Of a stretch of DNA of 18,387 nt, positions 1-7,756 are shown in pieces (the stretch's first letter is position 1; each line of letters begins with the position of its first letter). The notes under the pieces are model-generated. The model had not been told where the DNA came from and made no database searches. It was given only the letters and a program-made list of their open reading frames with translations. Source of the stretch: RBG-16-66-20 sp036262835 (GTDB lineage Bacteria > Pseudomonadota > Gammaproteobacteria > Burkholderiales > SG8-39). Made by a program: the position numbers and the translations under genes. The stretch spans positions 1-18,387 of the forward strand of contig DATAID010000006.1 in the NCBI GenBank assembly GCA_036262835.1. Reading direction: 5' to 3'.

Positions 1-739
1 CATTGAAGAAGCTCGTTCCGAAGTGACGATCGGTGAGAACCATCGTGACCGCGCCTGCGAGAACGGGCATGACTGCGATCAGCAGGTAGGCGGTGATCAG
101 CCACGTCCACACGAACAGCGGCATCTTCATGAGCGTCATGCCGGGCGCGCGCATGTTCAGGATCGTCGTGATGATGTTGATCGAGCCCATGATCGACGAG
201 GCGCCCATCACGTGCAGACCGAAGATCCCGAGGTCCATGCCGGGACCCATCTGCGTCGAGAGCGGCGTGTAGATTGTCCAGCCCGCCGCGGGGGCACCAC
301 CCGGCACGAAGAACGACGTCAGGAAAAGAATCCCGCCCACCGGGAGCAGCCAGAAGCTCCAGTTATTCATCCGGGCGAATGCCATGTCGGGTGCCCCGAT
401 CATGAGCGGCACCTGCCAGTTAGCGAACCCGACGAAGGCCGGCATGATCGCGCCGAACACCATGATGAGGCCGTGCATCGTGGTGAACTGGTTGAAAAGG
501 TCCGGGTTGAAGAACTGGATGCCGGGCTGGAATAGCTCCAGGCGAATTGCCATCGCCATCGCCCCGCCGGTCATGAACATCATGAAGCTGAACCACAGGT
601 AGAGCGTGCCGATGTCCTTGTGGTTGGTGGTGGTGACCCAGCGCATGAGGCCGCCGTAGGGGCCGTGATGGCCGTGCTCGTCGTGCCCGTGGCCGTGGCC
701 GTCGTGGGCGTGACCGTGGCTGTCGATGACTGAGCTCAT
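1..739 (-). CDS. coxA: Cytochrome c oxidase subunit I, N-terminal part (cut by window edge)
   Basis: This is the heme-copper oxidase subunit that reduces O2 and pumps protons in the inner membrane. About 246 residues are visible; the C-terminal half lies beyond position 1. The first 25 residues are histidine- and glycine-rich (8 His within residues 8-25). The conserved core then begins with TTNHKDIGTLYL (about residues 36-48). H89 in the TMHGLIMVF motif matches the axial ligand of the low-spin heme a, and it is followed by the family signature IGAPDMAFARMNNWSFWL and, near the edge, LTDRHFGTSFFN. The heme a3/CuB ligands would lie off the window. The ATG at 739 is preceded by AAGGAGAAG, a good Shine-Dalgarno, 18 nt after the coxB stop, so it is co-expressed with coxB. 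Identification is firm; the His-rich leader is discussed as a finding. Confidence 0.96.
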   Translation of the reverse strand, partial: MSSVIDSHGHAHDGHGHGHDEHGHHGPYGGLMRWVTTTNHKDIGTLYLWFSFMMFMTGGAMAMAIRLELFQPGIQFFNPDLFNQFTTMHGLIMVFGAIMPAFVGFANWQVPLMIGAPDMAFARMNNWSFWLLPVGGILFLTSFFVPGGAPAAGWTIYTPLSTQMGPGMDLGIFGLHVMGASSIMGSINIITTILNMRAPGMTLMKMPLFVWTWLITAYLLIAVMPVLAGAVTMVLTDRHFGTSFFN

Positions 740-757
740 GATGCTTCTCCTTGAGGC

Positions 758-1924
758 TTACTTTCTCTTCGCCTTGACCTCGGACGGCTGCACGACGCCT
801 TCCTGCGCCTTGTTGCCGAACGAGTGGCGGGTGAACGTGATGGCGGCGGCGAGGTCGACGTCCGAGAGCGCGGCCTGCGGCGGCATCTCGGTGTTGGGGC
901 GGTAGCCGCCCTTGCGGCCGTGCAGCACGATGTCGATCTGCTCCTCCTTGGGCCCGAGCACGACTTTCGAGCCGGCAAGCGGCGGGAAGGCGTTCGGCAC
1001 GCCCATGCCGTTCGCCTGGTGGCAGGCCGCGCAGGTGCTCGCGTAGACCTTCTCGCCGCGAGCGACCAGGTCGGCTTCCGACCACACCTTGCTCACGTCC
1101 TGCTGGGCGGCGGCGATCAGCTTCATCTTCTCGCCCACCCAGGCCTTGTATTCGTCCTGCGACACCACCTTCACGACGATCGGCATGAAGCCGTGCTCCT
1201 TGCCGCAGAGCTCGACGCACTGGCTGCGAAAGGTGCCGGTCGCGTCCGGACGGAACCACAGATCGCGGATGAAGCCGGGAATCGCGTCCTGCTTCGCGCC
1301 GAAGGAAGGCACCCACCAGGAGTGCACGACGTCGGCGGCGGTGGTGAGGATGCGCACCTTCTTGCCCACCGGCACGACGAGCTCGTTGTCCACCTCGAGC
1401 AGGTAGTGCTCGCCTTTCTTCTCCTGGTTCTCGATCTGCGCGCGCGGCGTGGCGAGCGTGGAGACGAAGCTGATGCCCTCGCCCTCGCCCTTCACGTAGT
1501 CGTAGCCCCACTTCCACTGGTAGCCGGTGACCTTGATCGTGAGGTCCGGATTGGAGGTGTCCTTCTGCGCCACGACCACGCGCGTGGTCGGCAACGCGAT
1601 CACCACCAGGATGATCGCCGGAATCACCGTCCAGGCGATTTCCACCATGGTGTTCTCGTGGAACTGCTCGGCCTTGTGGCCCACCGACTTTCGGTGCGCC
1701 CAGCAGGCGTAGAACATGAAGCCGAACACGCCGACGAAGATGATCGTGCACAGGATCATCACGTACTCGTGCAGCTCGTGGATGTCGGCGGCGAGCTTCG
1801 AGCCCGCGGGCCGCAGGTTCCACTCCAGCCCGAGCGCGAGGCTCGAGAAGGCGGCGCCGGCGATTCCGAGAATCGCGACGAGCGCCCAGGTCGCGCCCCT
1901 GCGGGCGGGCTTGCTTGCCATCAT
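758..1924 (-). CDS. coxB: Cytochrome c oxidase subunit II with fused C-terminal cytochrome c
   Basis: This subunit accepts electrons from cytochrome c and passes them to subunit I. The 388 residues hold an N-terminal hydrophobic segment (about 13-32, signal or TM), two subunit II TM helices (about 54-74 and 95-112), the aromatic motif GYQWKWGYDY (134-143), and a complete CuA site: H201, C236, E238, C240, H244 and M247 in CVELCGKEHGFM. A class I cytochrome c domain follows, with heme motif CAACH (C298, C301, H302) and probable Met ligand M347 in EMPPQ. This fusion marks caa3/aa3-type subunit II proteins. The start codon overlaps the stop of the upstream DUF2244-like gene (ATGA), and AAAGGAAC lies just upstream. 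coxA follows after 18 nt. All metal ligands are present, so it should be functional. Confidence 0.97.
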   Translation of the reverse strand: MMASKPARRGATWALVAILGIAGAAFSSLALGLEWNLRPAGSKLAADIHELHEYVMILCTIIFVGVFGFMFYACWAHRKSVGHKAEQFHENTMVEIAWTVIPAIILVVIALPTTRVVVAQKDTSNPDLTIKVTGYQWKWGYDYVKGEGEGISFVSTLATPRAQIENQEKKGEHYLLEVDNELVVPVGKKVRILTTAADVVHSWWVPSFGAKQDAIPGFIRDLWFRPDATGTFRSQCVELCGKEHGFMPIVVKVVSQDEYKAWVGEKMKLIAAAQQDVSKVWSEADLVARGEKVYASTCAACHQANGMGVPNAFPPLAGSKVVLGPKEEQIDIVLHGRKGGYRPNTEMPPQAALSDVDLAAAITFTRHSFGNKAQEGVVQPSEVKAKRK

Positions 1925-2169
1925 CGTTCCTTTCCCCCGTAGTCCCCGGCGCGCCGCGCCATGACGAAGAAGGCGACCGCGAGCGCGATCGTCTCCAGTC
2001 CCGCGAACGGCAGCACCATCCAGGCGCCCAGCACCGCGAAGCCGATTCCGATCGCGACCGTCACGGCGGCGAGCAGCGCGAACGCCGTCGCTAAAGCCTT
2101 GGGTGAGATCGAAAAGTTGGCTGGAATCTGGGCGTCCCGCGCGTGAAAAACGCCGCGCAACCTTACCAT
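1921..2169 (-). CDS. Short DUF2244-like two-helix membrane protein
   Basis: The 82-residue product has an N-terminal FSISPKALATAF segment (about 19-30), which resembles the Ser-Leu-Ser-Pro start of the DUF2244 fold. Two hydrophobic helices follow, joined by LGAWMVLPFAGLE; the Gly-Ala-Trp turn and the following Leu-Glu are typical of DUF2244. The family commonly sits directly upstream of coxB in betaproteobacteria, as here. Full-length members as I know them run to roughly 150 residues with a soluble C-terminal domain. This one stops at GDYGGKER right after helix two. Its TGA overlaps the coxB ATG (ATGA), which suggests translational coupling. No function is established for the family. The family assignment comes from recalled sequence patterns, and the ATG at 2169 has no clear ribosome binding site. 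Confidence 0.72.
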   Translation of the reverse strand: MVRLRGVFHARDAQIPANFSISPKALATAFALLAAVTVAIGIGFAVLGAWMVLPFAGLETIALAVAFFVMARRAGDYGGKER

Positions 2170-2205
2170 AGCCGCCGCCCCCGGCTCAAGAAGAAGATCA
2201 TGAAA

Positions 2206-3075
2206 TCACTCGTAAAACTGCACGATGCTGCGGCCGTTCGCCGCGCGCTTGGGCGCGGCCTTCCACGCATGGCCATAAACCACTTCGAAGCTGACTGCGA
2301 GCTTGCCGCTCGAGCGCTCGCGCAACGCGTCGAGGCGCGCCTCCAGCCCGGCGCGAAAGCCTGCGCCCGCCAGGCCGCGTGCCCTGTCCGCGCCCGCGTG
2401 AGTCTGGCCGCTTGCACGCAGGTCCGCGATCAACGCCTCGCCGTCTGGATACTCGATTCGCAGCCGCTCCATGTCCATGACCGGGTCGGCAAAGCCGGCG
2501 GCGACGAGCATGTCGCCGATGTCGTGCATGTCGGCGAAACGGTGGACGCGCCCGGCACCCGCGGCCTCGCGCAATTCGGCGAGCGTGTCGGGCCCGAGCG
2601 TGCTGAACATGGCAAGGCCGCCCACCGCGAGCACGCGGTGGAACTCCTTCAGCACCGCGAGGGGATCGGCGGCCCAGTGCAGCGCCATGTTCGACCAGAC
2701 GAGGTCGATCGCCCCGCCGGCGACGGGGAGGCGGGCGAGGTCGCCGGCCACCGCTTTGGGCGGATTTCTTTCAAAAAGCCTTTTCTTCCCCAGCCGAAGC
2801 ATCGGCAGCGCGAAATCGACCGCAATGAGCTCGGCCTTGCGATAGCGGTGCCTGAGCGCGCGCTGCGGCGGCCCGCTGCCCGCGTCGAGCACGCGCCGCG
2901 GCACGAGCTTCACGTAGTCGAGGCGCTCGAGCATGCGCGCGCCCACCTCGGATTCTAGGCGCGCGGCTTGCGTATAGGTTCGGGCGGCGCGTTCGAAGCG
3001 GCGCCGGGCGGCGCGCGCATCGATGCCAGACGCCGTGCCGCGCGGAATCTGGCGCGGCGGACCCTCGTCAGGCAC
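2206..3075 (-). CDS. bioC: Malonyl-ACP O-methyltransferase, BioC-type
   Basis: This is a class I SAM-dependent methyltransferase of 289 residues. BioC methylates malonyl-ACP to disguise it as a fatty-acid primer for pimelate synthesis in biotin biosynthesis. The N-terminal stretch DARAARRRFERAARTY (about 19-34) is the conserved BioC leader. Motif I is VLDAGSGPP, followed by an acidic post-I position (IAVDFALPML) and DLVWSNMALHWAADP, typical of BioC. The start is a GTG at 3075 that overlaps the upstream amidase stop by 8 nt; no ATG lies before the conserved leader. No other biotin gene is in the window. Location next to comF and trmL on the opposite strand is a familiar betaproteobacterial arrangement. 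A generic SAM methyltransferase is the alternative, but the N-terminal leader argues for BioC. Confidence 0.87.
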   Translation of the reverse strand: MPDEGPPRQIPRGTASGIDARAARRRFERAARTYTQAARLESEVGARMLERLDYVKLVPRRVLDAGSGPPQRALRHRYRKAELIAVDFALPMLRLGKKRLFERNPPKAVAGDLARLPVAGGAIDLVWSNMALHWAADPLAVLKEFHRVLAVGGLAMFSTLGPDTLAELREAAGAGRVHRFADMHDIGDMLVAAGFADPVMDMERLRIEYPDGEALIADLRASGQTHAGADRARGLAGAGFRAGLEARLDALRERSSGKLAVSFEVVYGHAWKAAPKRAANGRSIVQFYE

Positions 3076-4420
3076 GGCTTTTCGAGAGCACTGCTTCGAT
3101 CGCGCGCGCGGCCGCGAGCACGTGCCGGTCGGTCATGGCGACGCCGCACACCATGAGGCCGACGGGTGCGCTGCCCGGCGCGTGGCAGGGAACGCTCGCC
3201 GCGCAGCCGTCGAGGAAGTTGATGAGGCCGGTGTTGCGCAGAATCCGGCCGTTCCACTTGAAGTAGGCCTCGTCGCTCGCGCTCGCCTCCGCGATCGTCG
3301 GCGCGACGCAGGGCGAGCTCGGCATGAGAAAGGCATCGAAGGGCGCGGCAAGCCGTCCGACCTCCTCGATATACGCCTGGCGCATCAGCCCGAGCTCGAC
3401 CAGCTCCCAGCCGGCGATGTCCTTGCCGAAGCCGACGCGCTTGGCGACACGGGGATCGTAGTCGGCGAGGCGATCGGCGTAGCGCCGGTGGATCTGGAAG
3501 GCCTCGGCCGCGGCGAAGCCGCCGCTCTTGAAGTACTCGCCCTGGCGGTCGAAGGCCGCGACTTTGCGCTCTTCCAGCTGCGCGCCGGCGCGTCCGAGCG
3601 CGGCGAGCGCCGCCTCGAAGGCCTTCGCCACCTCGGGATCGAGATCCTCGAGGGCGCTCGAGCGAGGAACAAGCAGCCGCAGCCCTTTCGCGGGGAGCGC
3701 CGCCAGCCGCGGATTCGTTTCTCCGGCGAGCACCGCATCGTAGGCCGCGCAGCAGGCGACGCTATTCGCGAGCGGTCCGATCGAATCGAGCGTGTACGAG
3801 AGCGGAAAGGCGCCTTCGCGCGGCACGCGCCGCATCGTGGGCTTGAAGCCCGCGACGCCGCAAAGCGCCGCCGGCTGGCGGATCGAGCCGCGCGTGTCGG
3901 ACCCGAGGCCCATCAGGCACATGCCGTCGGCGACGGAAACCGCGGCTCCCGAGGACGATCCCCCGGGAACGCGGCCGCCGCTCTTGCGATCCCACGGGTT
4001 CTTCGGCGTGCCGTAGTGCGGATTGGTGCCGACCGCGCCGAACGCGAACTCGACCATGTTGGTGCGCCCGACGAAGACGGCCCCGGCGGCGCGCAGGCGC
4101 GCGACGGCGGGCGCATCGGCCTTGGCGGGCGCTGCCCCGGCGAGCACCTTCGAGCCGGCGCGCGTCACTTCGCCGCCGACGTCGAACAGGTCCTTGAGAG
4201 ACACGGGTAGTCCGTCGACGGGGGAGCGCACCACGCCGGATTTGCGCAGCCGGTCGGCGTGATCGGCCTGGGCTCTCGCGCTCTCGGCATTGACCTGCAT
4301 GAAGGCGCGAGCGCCCTCGCCCGCCGGGTCCTGGATGCGCGCGAGCGCCTCCTCGGTGAGCGCGCGGCTCGTCGTGCGGCCGCTTGCGAGATCGGCGCCG
4401 AGCGCTTCGACGGTCCACAT
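3068..4420 (-). CDS. Amidase-signature family hydrolase (substrate unknown)
   Basis: The 450-residue protein has the Ser-cisSer-Lys triad of the amidase signature family: K76 in PVSLKDLF, S155 in PGGSSSGAA and nucleophile S179 in GSDTRGSIRQPAA. The 24-residue spacing between the two serines matches the family. R177 replaces the first glycine of the usual Thr-Gly-Gly-Ser. Length and sequence resemble GatA-like stand-alone amidases, but no gatB or gatC neighbour is present, so it is unlikely to be the tRNA amidotransferase subunit. It has no signal peptide, so it should be cytosolic. It starts the minus-strand unit that continues into bioC with an 8-nt overlap. Its ATG has no Shine-Dalgarno but has TAGACT six bases upstream. 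The substrate cannot be told from sequence alone. Confidence 0.9.
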   Translation of the reverse strand: MWTVEALGADLASGRTTSRALTEEALARIQDPAGEGARAFMQVNAESARAQADHADRLRKSGVVRSPVDGLPVSLKDLFDVGGEVTRAGSKVLAGAAPAKADAPAVARLRAAGAVFVGRTNMVEFAFGAVGTNPHYGTPKNPWDRKSGGRVPGGSSSGAAVSVADGMCLMGLGSDTRGSIRQPAALCGVAGFKPTMRRVPREGAFPLSYTLDSIGPLANSVACCAAYDAVLAGETNPRLAALPAKGLRLLVPRSSALEDLDPEVAKAFEAALAALGRAGAQLEERKVAAFDRQGEYFKSGGFAAAEAFQIHRRYADRLADYDPRVAKRVGFGKDIAGWELVELGLMRQAYIEEVGRLAAPFDAFLMPSSPCVAPTIAEASASDEAYFKWNGRILRNTGLINFLDGCAASVPCHAPGSAPVGLMVCGVAMTDRHVLAAARAIEAVLSKSRA

Positions 4421-4426
4421 GGTTGC

Positions 4427-4432
4427 AGTCTA
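4427..4432 (-). promoter_or_regulatory. Putative -10 hexamer for a leaderless amidase transcript
   Basis: TAGACT on the minus strand ends 6 nt before the amidase ATG, with GCAACC between and no Shine-Dalgarno. A transcript starting about 7 nt after the hexamer would begin at the start codon. No convincing -35 element is visible. The gap to the divergent comF gene is only 27 nt, and a weaker hexamer, CACAAT at 4436-4441, lies 6 nt before the comF ATG on the plus strand. Confidence 0.4.
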
Positions 4433-4447
4433 GCGCACAATATTTCC

Positions 4448-5143
4448 ATGCTCGCGCGCCCGGCCCGGCGGCTCGCCGGCCTCCTCTTCGGCGGCAGTTG
4501 CTTCCTTTGCCGCGGCGCGGCCGAAGAGCTCCTGTGCGCGCGTTGCGACGCCGAGCTGCCGCGGCTCGGGGCGCGATGTTGTCCGCGCTGCGCGCTCGAA
4601 TCCCCGTCGGGCGAGGTCTGCGGCCGCTGCCTTGCGCGACCCCCGGCGTTCGACGCCACTGCTGCGGCGCTCGCCTACCGGTTCCCGGCCGATGTGCTGG
4701 TGCAGGCGCTCAAATTTCATTCCGAGCTGTCGCTCGCCGCGCTTTTCGGGAGATTGCTGGAAGAACGCGTGGCGAGGTCGGAGCGCGTCGATCACATCGT
4801 CCCGGTGCCGCTTTTCGCCCGGCGGCTCAAGGAGCGCGGCTTCAACCAGGCGATGGAGATCGCGCGCCCGCTCGCGCGCGCGAGCGGAGCGCGCCTCGCG
4901 CCCGAGCTTTGCGAGCGGATTCGCGACACGCCGGCGCAGCTCGGGCTGCCGCTCGAGGAGCGGCGCAGGAACGTCGCGGGCGCCTTCCGCTGCCCGGCGC
5001 TCGTCGCCGGCGCGTCGATCGCGCTCGTCGACGACGTGATGACCACCGGCTCGACGCTCGACGAAGTCGCGGCGACGCTCAAACGCGCCGGCGCCGCGCG
5101 CGTGGTCAACTGGGTCGTTGCCCGGACGCCGCCGCCCGACTGA
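4448..5143 (+). CDS. comF: ComF family phosphoribosyltransferase-like protein
   Basis: The 231-residue protein has an N-terminal zinc-ribbon region with cysteines C18, C21, C30, C33, C44, C45, C48, C58 and C61. A type I phosphoribosyltransferase domain follows, with the PRPP-binding loop IALVDDVMTTGST (191-203). The conserved RLKERGFNQAMEIARPLA block (about 126-143) is the ComF family signature. ComF is needed for DNA uptake in naturally competent bacteria, and related proteins (GntX) occur in non-competent ones; its exact reaction is not settled. The ATG at 4448 begins right before the zinc region as in homologs. It is divergent from the amidase, and its TGA overlaps the trmL ATG by one base (TGATG), so the two are probably translated together. 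Confidence 0.93.
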   Translation: MLARPARRLAGLLFGGSCFLCRGAAEELLCARCDAELPRLGARCCPRCALESPSGEVCGRCLARPPAFDATAAALAYRFPADVLVQALKFHSELSLAALFGRLLEERVARSERVDHIVPVPLFARRLKERGFNQAMEIARPLARASGARLAPELCERIRDTPAQLGLPLEERRRNVAGAFRCPALVAGASIALVDDVMTTGSTLDEVAATLKRAGAARVVNWVVARTPPPD

Positions 5144-5604
5144 TGTTCGACATCGTCCTCGTTCATCCGGAAATTCCGCCGAATGCCGGTAATGTGATCC
5201 GCCTCGCCGCGAACACCGGTGCCCGGCTGCACCTGGTCGAGCCGCTCGGCTTCTCGATGGATGACCGGCAACTCAAGCGCGCCGGGCTCGACTATCACGA
5301 GTACGCGAGCGTGCGGGTGCACGCAGACTGGCCGGCCTGCTTCGAAAGCTTTTCCGGAAAAAGAATTTTTGCGCTGACGACCCGCGCCACGCGCAACCTC
5401 TACGACGAGAAATTCCGCGAGGACGACGTGTTCGTCTTTGGCTCGGAAACCGCGGGGCTTCCCGAGAGCATCCTTGAGCGATTCCAGCCGCAAGCGCGGC
5501 TGCGCCTGCCCATGGTTCCCGGCAATCGCAGCCTCAACCTGTCAAATGCCGTGGCGGTCACGGTCTTCGAGGCCTGGCGCCAGCTCGGTTTCCGCGGAAC
5601 CTAG
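5143..5604 (+). CDS. trmL: tRNA (cytidine(34)-2'-O)-methyltransferase TrmL
   Basis: This 153-residue SPOUT methyltransferase methylates the 2'-O of the wobble base (C34 or cmnm5U34) in tRNA-Leu. It shows the opening VLVHPEIPPNAGNVIRLAANTG (about 6-26) and the trefoil-knot SAM-binding motifs FGSETAGLPE (99-108) and LPMVPGNRSLNLSNAVAV (122-139), all standard for TrmL. The length equals that of the single-domain family. It starts at the ATG overlapping the comF stop (TGATG). Its TAG is directly abutted by the stop codon of gpsA on the other strand (TAGCTA at 5602-5607), so the two genes converge with no spacer and no visible terminator. Confidence 0.96.
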   Translation: MFDIVLVHPEIPPNAGNVIRLAANTGARLHLVEPLGFSMDDRQLKRAGLDYHEYASVRVHADWPACFESFSGKRIFALTTRATRNLYDEKFREDDVFVFGSETAGLPESILERFQPQARLRLPMVPGNRSLNLSNAVAVTVFEAWRQLGFRGT

Positions 5605-6579
5605 CTACTCGCTGCGCGGATCCCGCGAAAGCAGCAGCTCGACCGCCTGCGGCGGCGTGAGCCGGCCCTCCAGCACGGCGGCCACCGCCGTGGTGATCGG
5701 CAGCTCGATGCCGGAAGCGCGCGCGCGTTCCAGGGTCGCCCGCGCCGAGCGCACGCCTTCGGCGACGTGCCCGAGCGAGGCGACGATTTCGGCGAGCGGC
5801 CGGCCGCGCGCGAGCTCGAGTCCCACGCGCCGGTTGCGCGAGAGCCCGCCGGTCGCGGTGAGGACGAGATCGCCCGCGCCGGTGAGTCCCATCACCGTCT
5901 CGGCGCGCGCGCCGAGTGCGACGCCGAGACGCGCGAGCTCGGCCAGGCCGCGGGTGACGAGTGCCGCGCGCGCGTTCTCGCCGAGCTTGAGCCCGTCGCA
6001 GATGCCGACCGCGATCGCCAGGACGTTCTTGACCGCCCCGCCGATCTCGACGCCGAGCACGTCATCGGACGTATAGATGCGCAGGCGCGCGCCGTGCAGC
6101 TGGGCGCTTGCCCGGGACGCGAAGGCCGAGTCGGCGGAGGCGAGCGTGAGCGCGCAGGGCAGGCCGCGCGCCACTTCGAGCGCAAAGGACGGCCCCGAAA
6201 GCGCGCCGCAGGGCGATCTCACGGCGCTCGCCGCGACGATCTCGTGCGGCAGGAGCGAGGTTTTTTCCTCGAAGCCCTTGCAAAGCCACAGGAAGGGCAG
6301 CGGCCGGTCCATGCGCCCGAGCACTTCGCGCAGGCCTGCAACGGGCGTCGCGACGAGGGCAAGCTCCGCCCCGGCGGTGGCCGCCCGCCAGTCGCCCGTG
6401 ACCACGACCGCCGCCGGCAGCCCGATCTCGGGAAGGTAGCGCTCGTTGCGTCGCGCCGCGGCGATGCTTTTCGCCTGCGCGGAGTCGCGCGCCCAGAGAC
6501 GGACCTCGTGCCGCGCGCTCAGCACCGCGGCAAGCGCGGTTCCCCAGGCGCCCGCACCCAGCACGGCGAGCGCCGTCAT
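5605..6579 (-). CDS. gpsA: NAD(P)H-dependent glycerol-3-phosphate dehydrogenase
   Basis: This cytosolic enzyme reduces dihydroxyacetone phosphate to sn-glycerol-3-phosphate for phospholipid synthesis. The 324 residues begin with the Rossmann motif VLGAGAWGTALA (6-17). They continue with LWLCKGFE, GALSGPSFALEVARGLP and the catalytic-domain motif GGAVKNVLAIAVGICDG, in which K184 is the expected catalytic lysine. The C-terminal signature GLTGAGDLVLT, SRNRRVG and VAEGVRSA is intact. The ATG at 6579 lies at the normal distance from the Rossmann motif. It follows the SH3 gene by 10 nt, so it belongs to the rhodanese-grxC-secB-SH3 unit, matching the well-known yibN-grxC-secB-gpsA order of enterobacteria. 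Confidence 0.97.
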   Translation of the reverse strand: MTALAVLGAGAWGTALAAVLSARHEVRLWARDSAQAKSIAAARRNERYLPEIGLPAAVVVTGDWRAATAGAELALVATPVAGLREVLGRMDRPLPFLWLCKGFEEKTSLLPHEIVAASAVRSPCGALSGPSFALEVARGLPCALTLASADSAFASRASAQLHGARLRIYTSDDVLGVEIGGAVKNVLAIAVGICDGLKLGENARAALVTRGLAELARLGVALGARAETVMGLTGAGDLVLTATGGLSRNRRVGLELARGRPLAEIVASLGHVAEGVRSARATLERARASGIELPITTAVAAVLEGRLTPPQAVELLLSRDPRSE

Positions 6580-6589
6580 GCGGGCGTCT

Positions 6590-7021
6590 TTAGCCGCCCC
6601 AGACGAGCGAGGCGCGCACGAATCCGGTCGTGCCGTCGACGTAGCGCACGCGCAGCCACCCGCTTTGCGCCGGCTCGAGGAGCTCCAGGACGACGTTCTG
6701 CGCCACGCTGAAGGCGAGCGGCGCGCCTTCCTCGGGCTTGCTGCGCACGTCGGCGACGGGCGCGGTGACGAGCACCATGCGCTTGTCGCCGAGCGACTTG
6801 CGCTCGATCCAGGTGAGCGCGCCCGCCGCATCGCGCACCTTCACCCAGGCCTCCAGGCTCACGATGATTTCGAGCGGATAGTTCTTCTGCACCACGAAAA
6901 GCGGCGTCGCCGCGCGCGAGGGCGCGTCGTAGAGCACCGCCGCGCTCTCCTGGACGCTGCGGAAGTCCGCGGCGCTCGCCGTCGCGGCGAAAAAAAGCCA
7001 AAGGGCGGGAAAACCCTTCAT
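6590..7021 (-). CDS. Exported protein with two SH3-like domains
   Basis: The 143-residue product has a short signal peptide (hydrophobic 5-17, likely cleavage after ASA at about residue 17). Two bacterial SH3-like segments follow. The first covers about 22-75, from SVQESAAVLYDAPS to WIERKSL. The second covers about 82-141 and includes VADVRSKPEEGAPL and SGWLRVRYVDGTTGFVRASLV. Such domains often bind peptidoglycan or cell-wall peptides, so a periplasmic envelope role is likely but not shown. The ATG at 7021 overlaps the secB TGA by one base (TGATG), giving coupling, and gpsA follows 10 nt later. It lies between secB and gpsA, which are usually adjacent in enterobacteria, so it is an insertion relative to that order. 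Confidence 0.85.
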   Translation of the reverse strand: MKGFPALWLFFAATASAADFRSVQESAAVLYDAPSRAATPLFVVQKNYPLEIIVSLEAWVKVRDAAGALTWIERKSLGDKRMVLVTAPVADVRSKPEEGAPLAFSVAQNVVLELLEPAQSGWLRVRYVDGTTGFVRASLVWGG

Positions 7022-7479
7022 CAGGGCGCCTGGATTCTGGAGCCGCTCGCGCCCTGGCGCTGCTGCTTCTCCATATAGAGGTGCTCGAAAGAGACCGGGG
7101 CGAGCACCACGGGCGGAAAGCCGGCCCGCGTCACCAGGTCCGAAATCGCCTCGCGCACATAGGGATAGAGGATCGTCGGGCAGCCGATGCCAAGGAGCGG
7201 CTCGAGGTCCGCCTCGGGAACGCCGCGGATGACGAAGATGCCCGCCTGGGCGGCTTCGGCGAGGAAAACGGTCTTCTCGCCCGCCTTCGCCGTCACCGTG
7301 GCCGTGACCACGACTTCGTGCATCCCGTCGCCGAAGCGCTTCGATTCGTTCCTCAACTGCACCTCGAGCTGGGGATTCTCCAGCTGCAGGAACACTTCCG
7401 GCGCATTCGGCACCTCGAGCGAAAGATCCTTGATGTAGAGCTTCTCGATCTGGAACTGCGGTTCGGCGGGTTCGCTCAT
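7021..7479 (-). CDS. secB: Protein-export chaperone SecB
   Basis: SecB is a cytosolic tetrameric chaperone that keeps preproteins unfolded and delivers them to SecA. The 152-residue protein matches the family in length. It shows FQIEKLYIKDLSLEVPNAPEVF (about 9-30), the central SKRFGDGMHEVVVTATVTA strand, QAGIFVIRGV, and the C-terminal hallmark GCPTILYPYVREAISDLVTRAGFPPVVLAPVSF (about 98-130). Its ATG overlaps the grxC stop by four bases (ATGA at 7476-7479), and its stop overlaps the SH3 gene start. This places it in the conserved grxC-secB-gpsA group. Confidence 0.97.
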   Translation of the reverse strand: MSEPAEPQFQIEKLYIKDLSLEVPNAPEVFLQLENPQLEVQLRNESKRFGDGMHEVVVTATVTAKAGEKTVFLAEAAQAGIFVIRGVPEADLEPLLGIGCPTILYPYVREAISDLVTRAGFPPVVLAPVSFEHLYMEKQQRQGASGSRIQAP

Positions 7480-7739
7480 GAGGCCTTCGCAAGGAGTGAG
7501 TCAAGCTGGCCGCAGCGCTCCAGCGCATGCAGCTCGTCGCTGCCGCCGACATGCTCGGCGCCGATCCAGATCTGGGGAACCGTGCGCCGGCCGCTCTTCG
7601 CGACCATCTCGTCGCGCCGCGCGGGCTCGAGGTCGACGCGCACCCGCTCGATGTCGCTCACGCCCTTCCTGGCGAGCAGCCGTTCGGCCGCCTGGCAATA
7701 GGGGCAGTAGGCCGTCAGGTACATGAGCACGCGCGCCAT
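7476..7739 (-). CDS. grxC: Glutaredoxin 3
   Basis: This small cytosolic dithiol oxidoreductase has 87 residues. The active site is C12-P-Y-C15, in LTAYCPYCQAAERLL. The cis-proline region RRTVPQIWIG (about 51-60) and the glutathione-binding VGGSDELHAL (about 64-73) are typical of GrxC. It is coupled to secB by an ATGA overlap and lies 17 nt after the rhodanese gene, in the same order as in the E. coli yibN-grxC-secB cluster. All catalytic residues are present. Confidence 0.96.
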   Translation of the reverse strand: MARVLMYLTAYCPYCQAAERLLARKGVSDIERVRVDLEPARRDEMVAKSGRRTVPQIWIGAEHVGGSDELHALERCGQLDSLLAKAS

Positions 7740-7756
7740 CCGCTACTTCGCCACGG

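Noticed and set aside
824..1942. A 372-codon plus-strand open frame opposite coxB
   Set aside because: coxB has every CuA and heme ligand, and the antisense product is His/Asp/Arg-rich without domains.
3068..4420. Amidase as GatA of the tRNA-dependent amidotransferase
   Set aside because: No gatB or gatC neighbour, and the sequence is closer to stand-alone amidases; the catalytic triad alone does not decide substrate.
5591..5620. Bidirectional terminator between convergent trmL and gpsA
   Set aside because: TTCCGCGGAA is a palindrome inside the trmL end, but no stem with a T tract exists on either strand. The two stop codons simply abut.
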